Shown here: positions 7,609 to 13,713 of the stretch, in pieces
Numbering within the stretch: position 1 is the stretch's first letter
Layout: the number at the start of each line of letters is the position of its first letter
Assembly: GCA_025458665.1 (NCBI GenBank)
Contig: JALOSG010000106.1
Location: 1-16,538 of the forward strand
Length of the DNA: 16,538 nucleotides
Direction of reading: 5' to 3'
Source: Serpentinimonas sp.
GTDB lineage: Bacteria; Pseudomonadota; Gammaproteobacteria; Burkholderiales; Burkholderiaceae_C
Position numbers and translations under genes: made by a program
Notes under the pieces: generated by a model
Told to the model about the DNA's origin: nothing
Seen by the model: the letters and a program-made list of their open reading frames with translations, nothing else
Databases searched by the model: none

Positions 7609-8786
7609 GGCTGGGTATCCCGCAAACTGGTTTCTTCCATGGCCCCGGCGGGCGCCACCTCGCCCTGCGTTCGGGCAGTGGCATCGGCCAGCGGCACGGA
7701 AAGGATCAGCGTGACCCCGGCACCTGGTGCCAGCACCACATCGAGCCAGCCGCCCACGGTTTGCGCCCGCTCGCGCAGGCCCAGCAGGCCGAACGACTGC
7801 ACCTTGGCCAGCGCATCCGGGCTCGCACCCACTCCGTTGTCGCTGATCTCCAGCATCAGCACACCCTCCAGGTCGCTCAATTCCAGCGTGCATCGGCTGG
7901 CCCGGGCATGCTTGAGGGTGTTGGTGAGTGCTTCCTGCGCCGTGCGGTAGGCCACCAGCGCCACCTCGGCAGGCAGTTCGCGGCCGTTCAGCTGGCTGTG
8001 CACGTCGACCACCAGGCCGGTGCGCTCGGCAAAGGTGCGCGCCAGCCACTGCACCGCCGGCAGCAGGCCCTGGTCGAGCACCGCGGGGCGCAGGTTGCGC
8101 ATGATGCGCTGGCTGGCACCCAGCGCGTGCTCGGCCATGTCCAGGGCTGCCTGCAGGTGGCGCTGGGCCTCGGGGTCGGTGTTGCGGCGGGCCAGCCACG
8201 CCAGATCGAGCTTCACCGCGGCCAGGGAGCCGCCAATGTCGTCGTGTATCTCGCGGGCAATGTCGGCGCGCTCGCGTTCTATGCTGGCCTGCAGGTGTTC
8301 GGTCAGGTCGGCCAGGCGGCGCTGGGACTGTGCCAGCGCTTCGGCGGCCTGCTGCTGGGCGCGCCGGGCGCGGAACACGTCCAGCGTGCGCTCCAGCACC
8401 ATGGGCAGCCGGTTCAGGCGGTTCTTGTCCACGTAGTCGCTCACGCCACGCACCATGGCCTCGGCCACAGTGGCCTCGCCAATCGCGCCCGAGACCAGCA
8501 CAAACGGGATCTCCTGACCGCTCTGGCGCAGCGCCTCCCAGGCGTCCAGGCCGGAAAAACCGCCCAGGTGGTAGTCGGCCAGCACGGCATCGAACGCCCG
8601 GTGCTTCAGCGCCGCTTCGAAGTCGGCCAGGGTGTCCACCAGTTGCAAGTTGCAGTCCAGATCACTGCGCTGCAAAGTCACCCGGACGAGTTCGTGGTCG
8701 GCTTCGTTGTCCTCCAGGTGGAGGACAGCCAGGCCAGCGTGGACGGCGTGGGAGGACAGGGACACGGTGGGATGGGGCGGTATCAA
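7605..8786 (-). CDS. Soluble hybrid sensor kinase: N-terminal receiver, HisKA_3, HATPase_c
   Basis: About 393 residues from TTG 8786, though the start is uncertain (see below). An N-terminal receiver domain (LAVLHLEDNEADHELV; acceptor Asp about residue 71 in LADYHL; SG and DK switch residues present) is followed by a helical linker. Next is a HisKA_3 dimerisation helix (IAREIHDDIGGSLAAVKLDL, His about residue 181), then a GHKL ATPase domain with N-box (RTAQEALTNTLKHA) and G-boxes (ISDNGVGAS, FGLLGLRERA). There is no membrane segment and no sensory domain, so input probably comes by phosphorylation of the receiver. The kinase should phosphorylate the overlapping response regulator. Alternative starts are GTG 8765 and TTG 8840; none has a ribosome site, and a nearby ATG at 8797 is out of frame. 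Domain calls are secure; specific function is unknown. Confidence 0.88.
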   Translation of the reverse strand: MIPPHPTVSLSSHAVHAGLAVLHLEDNEADHELVRVTLQRSDLDCNLQLVDTLADFEAALKHRAFDAVLADYHLGGFSGLDAWEALRQSGQEIPFVLVSGAIGEATVAEAMVRGVSDYVDKNRLNRLPMVLERTLDVFRARRAQQQAAEALAQSQRRLADLTEHLQASIERERADIAREIHDDIGGSLAAVKLDLAWLARRNTDPEAQRHLQAALDMAEHALGASQRIMRNLRPAVLDQGLLPAVQWLARTFAERTGLVVDVHSQLNGRELPAEVALVAYRTAQEALTNTLKHARASRCTLELSDLEGVLMLEISDNGVGASPDALAKVQSFGLLGLRERAQTVGGWLDVVLAPGAGVTLILSVPLADATARTQGEVAPAGAMEETSLRDTQP

Positions 8787-8799
8787 ATGACAGTCATTT
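8785..8799. promoter_or_regulatory. Palindrome AAATGAC-A-GTCATTT in the divergent promoter region
   Basis: AAATGAC (8785-8791) and its exact reverse complement GTCATTT (8793-8799) flank one central A. It lies between the divergent kinase gene and the CheZ-like gene, where both promoters should be. It is a strong candidate for an operator of a dimeric regulator, possibly the neighbouring LuxR-type regulator, but no known consensus is matched. It also overlaps the possible start of the kinase gene. Confidence 0.45.
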
Positions 8800-8893
8800 T
8801 GCTCGACGATTAGGCTTTGTCCGATGTTTTCACCCAGCAACCGGGCACCGTCGCCAGAGCCTCCGCGAGCCCCTGACGACCATCATCCCTATC

Positions 8894-8898
8894 GAGGA
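8894..8898 (+). promoter_or_regulatory. Ribosome binding site that decides the GTG start of the CheZ-like gene
   Basis: GAGGA ends 10 nt before GTG 8909. Later in-frame GTG codons at 8918 and 8924 are too far away, and no ATG lies upstream in frame near the domain, so 8909 is the best start. Confidence 0.6.
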
Positions 8899-8908
8899 CC
8901 GCTCCGAC

Positions 8909-9319
8909 GTGCCCGCAGTGGAAGTGAGTCTGGAAGCCGTGGCCGACCTGCAGGATTCCCTGCTGGTGGTCATGAACGATCTTCAGCGGCTGGAGGGCCT
9001 GCTGGACCACGCCACCGGCAACCTGCTGGAGCGCTTCAACCACGCCATGGCCTTGCTGGAGAAACTGCCGCAGGACGATCACACCGCGCCCCTTCGTGAC
9101 GCGCTGCACGCCACCGTGACCGAACTGCAGTTCCACGACATGGCCAGCCAGTTGCTGGTGCACACCGGCAAGGTGTTGCAGAGCTGCGCCTACCGCCTCG
9201 CCGAGCAGGCCATGGAGCCCGAAGAGGAAGAGTCGGGTGTGGTGGTGACCTACATGCCCGACCGTCCCAACCCAGTGACACAAAGTGAGATGGATGCTGG
9301 CTCCATCGAACTGTTCTGA
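8909..9319 (+). CDS. Short CheZ-like chemotaxis phosphatase candidate
   Basis: 136 residues from GTG 8909 (GAGGA site 10 nt upstream). It is nearly all helical: a long first helix (about residues 5-52) and a second (about 60-110) form a likely helical hairpin. The second helix contains VTELQFHDMASQLLVHTGKV. Here D77-M-A-S-Q81 lines up with the D-L-T-G-Q of CheZ (D143 and Q147 in E. coli), where Gln positions the water that attacks the CheY phosphate. An acidic linker leads to a C-terminal tail AGSIELF, comparable in place to the CheZ tail that grips CheY. E. coli CheZ has 214 residues, so this is a reduced form or a separate family using the same chemistry. It sits directly before cheY. The phosphatase role is inference; a CheY-binding adaptor is the main alternative. 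Confidence 0.65.
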   Translation: MPAVEVSLEAVADLQDSLLVVMNDLQRLEGLLDHATGNLLERFNHAMALLEKLPQDDHTAPLRDALHATVTELQFHDMASQLLVHTGKVLQSCAYRLAEQAMEPEEEESGVVVTYMPDRPNPVTQSEMDAGSIELF

Positions 9320-9373
9320 CACTGGCCACCCAGACGCCACCCTTTCCAGTTTCCCCCGAAGAAGGTAATCCCC

Positions 9374-9736
9374 ATGCACTCCATACTGGCCGTTGACGAC
9401 TCTGCCTCCATGCGCAAGATGGTGTCTTTCACCCTGACCGGAGCCGGCTTCCAGGTGGTGGAAGCGGTCGACGGCGTAGACGCCTTCGAGAAGGCCCAGA
9501 AGCAGAAATTCGATCTGGTACTGACCGACCAGAATATGCCCCGGCTCGACGGCATCGGCCTGACCCGCAAGCTGCGCGAGCACGCCAGCTTCAAGCAGAC
9601 GCCCATTCTCATCCTGACCACCGAATCGAGCGACCAGATGAAGCAGGCCGGGCGCAACGCAGGCGCCACCGGCTGGCTGGTCAAGCCGTTCGATCCGCAC
9701 CGCCTCATCGAAGTCATCAACAAGGTCATCCGCTGA
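9374..9736 (+). CDS. cheY: Chemotaxis response regulator CheY
   Basis: 120 residues, a stand-alone receiver domain. Acidic pair D8/D9, phospho-acceptor D52 (LVLTDQNMPRLDG), switch Thr T82 (ILILTTES) and invariant K104 (GWLVKPFDP) are all present, so it should be active. The residue three before the lysine, Tyr106 in E. coli CheY, is Trp (W101). The start ATG 9374 has a GAAGAAGG ribosome site at 9359-9366. It lies between the CheZ-like gene and cheA. It probably carries the CheA signal to FliM. It is the only stand-alone CheY in the window; other copies may exist elsewhere. Confidence 0.94.
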   Translation: MHSILAVDDSASMRKMVSFTLTGAGFQVVEAVDGVDAFEKAQKQKFDLVLTDQNMPRLDGIGLTRKLREHASFKQTPILILTTESSDQMKQAGRNAGATGWLVKPFDPHRLIEVINKVIR

Positions 9737-9782
9737 ACCACACCACGCCCGGTTTCCCCCAGCCCACGGTGCGTTAGCGGCC

Positions 9783-9786
9783 GGAG
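9783..9786 (+). promoter_or_regulatory. Ribosome binding site before cheA, spaced for an upstream decoy ATG
   Basis: GGAG ends 9 nt before ATG 9796, which opens only an 8-codon reading frame (stop TAA 9820-9822). The true cheA ATG at 9809 is 22 nt from this site and has no other purine run close by. The mismatch is caused by the 13-bp duplication at 9794-9819. Confidence 0.55.
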
Positions 9787-9793
9787 TACAAGC

Positions 9794-9819
9794 ACATGGC
9801 AGACGAACATGGCAGACGA
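9794..9819 (+). repeat. Perfect 13-bp tandem duplication across the cheA start codon
   Basis: ACATGGCAGACGA occurs twice back to back (9794-9806 and 9807-9819). Each copy holds an ATG; only the second is in frame with cheA. Because 13 is not a multiple of three, the first ATG gives the short ORF 9796-9822, which overlaps the cheA start by 14 nt. Confidence 0.95.
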
Positions 9820-12148
9820 TAAAAAAGACGACTCCTTCGACCTGACCCAGTTCTACCAAATCTTCTTTGAAGAGGCTGGCGAGAACCTGGAGCAGATGGA
9901 GCAGCAACTCCTGAGCCTGGACCTGGAGACGGTGGACGACGAGGAGCTCAACGCGATCTTCCGCTGCGCCCACTCCATCAAAGGAGGGGCGGCCACCTTC
10001 GGTTTCGAAGATGTGGCCGAACTCACGCACCAGATGGAGTCGCTGCTGGACAAGTTGCGCCGCCACGAACTGGCGCCCACCATGCCCATGGTGGACGTGT
10101 TGCTGGAATCCTCCGATGCGCTCAAGGCGTTGCTGGGGCGCCATCAGGGCATCACCGATCAGGTGCCCGAGACCTCCGGGCTGGTGCAGCGCATCCGGGT
10201 GCTGGCCACAGGCGCGGCTCCCGCTCCCGCGGCGGCGGCTCCTGCGCCAGCCACGGCTTCACCTCCACCTCCTCCGCCTCCGCCGCCTCCTCCTGCGCCA
10301 CCTCCGCCACCAGCGCCCGCCGCCGCCCCACCCGGCGGCATGCCGGCTGCGACCGCTCCCGGCGCACTGCGGCACCTCACCGTGGTGCTGGGGCCCTTGC
10401 CAGACATGACACTGGCAGACAACATCAAAGAGTTGTTCCGCGACATCGAGGGCCTGGGCACCATTCTGGGCGAGCGCACCGAAGGCGGCCAGCGCTTCTA
10501 CGACATCAGCACGACGAGCAGCAACGACGACCTGCTGGATCTGTTCGCCTTCCACGTCTCCAAGGACCAGATAGCGCTGCGGGATACGGCGGCCGCAGCA
10601 GCCCCCGCGCCCGCGACCGCACCCGTGTCGGCGCCGACCCTGGCGCCGGCCACACCGACCGATCGCCCCGAACACAGCGCCGACATCATCGAACAGGGCT
10701 ACGGCCTCTTCGCCGGCGCACCAGGTAGCCCCGTGGCAGCCACTGCCTCGGATTCGGCGGGCTCTTCGGTGCCCAACGCCGATATGGAGCAAGGCTATGG
10801 CCTGTTCCCTGGCGCACCCGGCAATCCGCACACGCCTGCCAGCCACGCCGCCAGCGTGGTGGGCCTGGTGGACTCTGCAGACGGTGCCGGCACTGCCGGT
10901 GGAGGTGTCACTCCCGTGGCAGGGGCGGCTGGCGCGGCCGGTGGCGCTGCTGCACGGGCCAAGCCGGGTGTGGCCGCCGCCACAGAGGCCTCCACCCTGC
11001 GGGTCTCTGTCAGCAAGATCGACCAGCTCATCAACCAGGTGGGCGAACTCGTCATCACCCAGGCCATGCTGGCCCAGCTCAGCAACCAGCTGGACGCCAG
11101 CGTGAACCAGCACCTGCTGGCTGGCCTGGCCGACCTGGAGCGCAACACGCGCGATCTGCAGGAATCGGTCATGTCCATCCGCATGATTCCCATGTCGGTG
11201 GTGTTCAGCCGCTTCCCGCGCATGCTGCGCGACCTGGCGGGCAAGCTGGGCAAGAAGGTCGAACTCATCACCCACGGTGAAGCCACCGAACTGGACAAAG
11301 GTCTGATCGAGAAGATCACCGACCCGCTCACCCACCTCATCCGCAACAGCTGCGACCACGGCATCGAGCTGCCTGCCGAGCGCGCCGCCAAAGGCAAGCC
11401 CGAGACTGGCACCATCACCCTGTCAGCAGCGCACAACGGCGGCTCCATCCTCATTGAGGTGCGCGACGACGGCAAGGGCCTCTCGCGCCAGAAACTCATC
11501 GAGAAGGCGCGCTCCAAGGGCATAGAAGCGCACGACGACATGCCCGACCAGGATGTCTGGCAGCTGATTTTTGCGCCTGGCTTCTCCACCGCCGAGGTGG
11601 TGACCGATGTGTCCGGCCGCGGTGTGGGCATGGACGTGGTGAAGAAGAACATCGCCTCGCTGGGCGGCACCGTGGAACTCGATTCCGTGGAAGGCGTGGG
11701 CATGAGCGTGAAGGTGCGCCTGCCGCTCACGCTGGCCATCATGGACGGCATGTCGGTGCGTGTGGCCGATGAGGTCTACATCCTGCCGCTGTCTTCGGTG
11801 GTGGAGTCCTTCCAGGCCAAGGCCGGCGACATCAACACCGTGGCGCAGGACGCGCAACTGGTGAAGGTGCGCGACGAGTACATGCCCGTCATCGAGGTGG
11901 ACAAGCTGTTCCAGGTACCACGCGCTGGCGGTGTGAACGACGCCAACAGCATCATGGTGGTCATCGAGTCCGATGGGGTTCGTGTGGCCCTCATGGTCGA
12001 TGAGCTGCTGGGCCAGCAACAGGTGGTGATCAAGAACCTGGAATCGAACTACAAGAAGGTACCCAACGTGTCGGGCGCCACGATTCTGGGCGACGGCAGC
12101 GTGGCGCTGATTCTGGATACGTCTTCCCTGGCCCGCCGCGTGCGCTGA
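9809..12148 (+). CDS. cheA: Chemotaxis histidine kinase CheA
   Basis: 779 residues. Domains in order: HPt/P1 (about residues 8-115) with phospho-acceptor H55 in CAHSIKGGAATFGF; an Ala/Pro linker with 11 consecutive prolines (152-162) and five more (164-168); a P2-like domain (about 187-265, from LRHLTVVLGPLPDM); a low-complexity linker with two copies of EQGYGLF (E295 and E327); P3 dimerisation domain (from L397, STLRVSVSKIDQLINQVGEL); GHKL ATPase domain with N-box N513 (LIRNSCDHGIE), VRDDGKGL and GRGVGMDVVKKNI; and a CheW-like P5 domain (about 640-775). All catalytic residues are present. It autophosphorylates under receptor control and passes phosphate to CheY and CheB. Start ATG 9809 is the only ATG in frame, but a 13-bp duplication makes its ribosome site badly spaced. 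Confidence 0.97.
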   Translation: MADDKKDDSFDLTQFYQIFFEEAGENLEQMEQQLLSLDLETVDDEELNAIFRCAHSIKGGAATFGFEDVAELTHQMESLLDKLRRHELAPTMPMVDVLLESSDALKALLGRHQGITDQVPETSGLVQRIRVLATGAAPAPAAAAPAPATASPPPPPPPPPPPAPPPPPAPAAAPPGGMPAATAPGALRHLTVVLGPLPDMTLADNIKELFRDIEGLGTILGERTEGGQRFYDISTTSSNDDLLDLFAFHVSKDQIALRDTAAAAAPAPATAPVSAPTLAPATPTDRPEHSADIIEQGYGLFAGAPGSPVAATASDSAGSSVPNADMEQGYGLFPGAPGNPHTPASHAASVVGLVDSADGAGTAGGGVTPVAGAAGAAGGAAARAKPGVAAATEASTLRVSVSKIDQLINQVGELVITQAMLAQLSNQLDASVNQHLLAGLADLERNTRDLQESVMSIRMIPMSVVFSRFPRMLRDLAGKLGKKVELITHGEATELDKGLIEKITDPLTHLIRNSCDHGIELPAERAAKGKPETGTITLSAAHNGGSILIEVRDDGKGLSRQKLIEKARSKGIEAHDDMPDQDVWQLIFAPGFSTAEVVTDVSGRGVGMDVVKKNIASLGGTVELDSVEGVGMSVKVRLPLTLAIMDGMSVRVADEVYILPLSSVVESFQAKAGDINTVAQDAQLVKVRDEYMPVIEVDKLFQVPRAGGVNDANSIMVVIESDGVRVALMVDELLGQQQVVIKNLESNYKKVPNVSGATILGDGSVALILDTSSLARRVR

Positions 12149-12180
12149 ACCCTTTGGCCGCTGCAAGGAACGCCCCACAC

Positions 12181-13014
12181 ATGGCCACCGACGACGAAGT
12201 TCTGGCCTCGGACCGCGAGTTCGCCTGGACCAACAGCGACTTCGCGCGGATCAAGGCGCTGATCTACAAGCACGCTGGAATCAGCCTGCACGATGGCAAG
12301 CACGCCATGGTGTACAGCCGCATTTCGCGCCGCCTGCGCGCCACCGGGCACAGCTCTTTCCGGGACTACCTGGACTGGCTGGAGAAGACCGGAGGCGCAG
12401 AGTGGCAGGAGTTCGTCAACGCCCTGACCACCAACCTGACCTCTTTTTTCCGCGAAGGCCACCATTTCACCGAGCTGGAGCGGATGGTCCGCGCAGCTGG
12501 CCCGCGCGACTGGAAGATCTGGTGCAGCGCGGCCTCCACCGGCGAGGAGCCCTACTCCATCGCCATGACCATGGCCGAGGTGCTGGGCATCAACGGGCAG
12601 TTCCGGGTCTGGTCCAGCGACATCGATACCAAGGTGCTGCAAACCGCGGCGCGCGGCGTCTACAAGCTCGAAAGCATGAAGAACGTCAGCACTGCGCAGT
12701 TGCAGAAGTACTTCCTCAAGGGCAAGGGCAACAGCACCGGCCTGGCCCGCGTGAAGCCCGAGTTGCAGAAGCATGTGGAGTTCTTCACGCTCAACCTGAT
12801 CGAAGAAGGCTGGCCCCTGAAGGAACAGTTTGATATTGTGTTCTGCCGCAACGTGATGATTTATTTCGATGCAGCCACGCAGCGCCAGATCCTGGCCCGC
12901 ATACACCGCGTCATGAAGCCGCAAGGCACCCTGTTCGTGGGCCACTCCGAGAACTTCAGCGACGCCCGCACCCTGTTCACGTTGCGCGGCAAGACCGTGT
13001 ACGAAAAAGTCTGA
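12181..13014 (+). CDS. cheR: Chemotaxis protein methyltransferase CheR
   Basis: 277 residues from ATG 12181, chosen over an in-frame TTG at 12154 because AAGGA (12165-12169) lies 11 nt upstream of the ATG. The N-terminal helical domain (FARIKALIYKHAGISLHDGK, then YSRISRRLRATG) is followed by the S-adenosylmethionine-binding fold. This carries WCSAASTGEEPYSIAMTMAE, with GEEPY at residues 121-125, and FCRNVMIYFD near the end. These are textbook CheR motifs. The enzyme methylates glutamates on chemoreceptors during adaptation. It lies 32 nt after cheA and 2 nt before cheD. Confidence 0.97.
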   Translation: MATDDEVLASDREFAWTNSDFARIKALIYKHAGISLHDGKHAMVYSRISRRLRATGHSSFRDYLDWLEKTGGAEWQEFVNALTTNLTSFFREGHHFTELERMVRAAGPRDWKIWCSAASTGEEPYSIAMTMAEVLGINGQFRVWSSDIDTKVLQTAARGVYKLESMKNVSTAQLQKYFLKGKGNSTGLARVKPELQKHVEFFTLNLIEEGWPLKEQFDIVFCRNVMIYFDAATQRQILARIHRVMKPQGTLFVGHSENFSDARTLFTLRGKTVYEKV

Positions 13015-13016
13015 CC

Positions 13017-13646
13017 ATGCACAACACACCGGCGCATCTGCAGACACTCAAGGCCCGGGCGCGCAAGCCGGGGGAAGCGTCGTTCTTCTTCCACGACCAC
13101 CACTTCAAGTACAACGCCGCCAAAGTGTTGCCGGGCGAGTACTTCGTGGCCAACGAGGACATCGTCATCATGACGGTGCTGGGCTCCTGCATTGCCGCCT
13201 GCATCTGGGATGCACGGCTGCGCGTGGGTGGCATGAACCACTTCATGCTGCCCGAAGGCGGTGGCGACACCTCGGGCCGCTACGGCAGCTACGCGATGGA
13301 ACTGCTCATCAACGAACTGGTGAAAATGGGGTCGAGCCGTGAGAACCTGCAGGCCAAGGTGTTTGGCGGCGGCCAGGTCATCTCCAGCTTCACCACCATG
13401 AACGTGGGGGAGCGCAATACGCAGTTCGTGCTGGACTACCTGCAGACCGAACGCATTCCCGTGGTCTCCAAGGACGTGCTGGACATTTACCCGCGCAAGG
13501 TGGTGTTCTTTCCAGTGACCGGCAAGGCCATGGTCAAACGGCTGGCCCACGCCCACCCGGACGCGCTGGAGAGCCAGGAGCGCACCTCGGGCAACGTGAC
13601 GCAGGTGGTCAAGTCCACGGCAGGCGGCTCGGTCGATCTGTTCTGA
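13017..13646 (+). CDS. cheD: Chemoreceptor glutamine deamidase CheD
   Basis: 209 residues, ATG 13017 two nt after the cheR stop. Catalytic Cys C58 sits in the family motif TVLGSCIAACIWD and His H75 in GGMNHFMLPEGG; the GGG and Gln/Asn residues of KVFGGGQV follow. CheD converts specific receptor glutamines to glutamate and can modulate receptor signalling. The N-terminus has a phenylalanine/histidine-rich stretch (FFFHDHHFKYNAAKV). The C-terminus, AGGSVDLF, closely resembles the AGSIELF tail of the CheZ-like protein in the same operon. The 64-nt gap to cheB has no visible terminator or promoter. Confidence 0.96.
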   Translation: MHNTPAHLQTLKARARKPGEASFFFHDHHFKYNAAKVLPGEYFVANEDIVIMTVLGSCIAACIWDARLRVGGMNHFMLPEGGGDTSGRYGSYAMELLINELVKMGSSRENLQAKVFGGGQVISSFTTMNVGERNTQFVLDYLQTERIPVVSKDVLDIYPRKVVFFPVTGKAMVKRLAHAHPDALESQERTSGNVTQVVKSTAGGSVDLF

Positions 13647-13713
13647 CCGGGCAGGCGCGGACCACGGGCACGGGAAAACGGCGCATTCAGGGCCAACGAG
13701 GAAAACAACGGTG

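Noticed and set aside
8783..8797. Tiny minus-strand ORF ATG ACT GTC ATT TGA as a leader peptide
   Set aside because: Four codons with no attenuator structure visible; better explained as chance or as a displaced kinase start.
8801..8827. TCCGATGT after the kinase/CheZ-like divide as a sigma-28 -10 element
   Set aside because: No TAAA-like -35 element at the required distance (GCTCGACG is found there), and the -10 lacks the final AA.
9821..9827. AAAAAAG run early in cheA as a programmed frameshift site
   Set aside because: The cheA frame is open throughout and the decoy frame stops just before the run, so no productive frameshift is evident.
12154..12180. Upstream TTG start for cheR
   Set aside because: The ATG at 12181 has an AAGGA site at normal spacing and gives a typical CheR N-terminus; the extension would include that site in the coding region.
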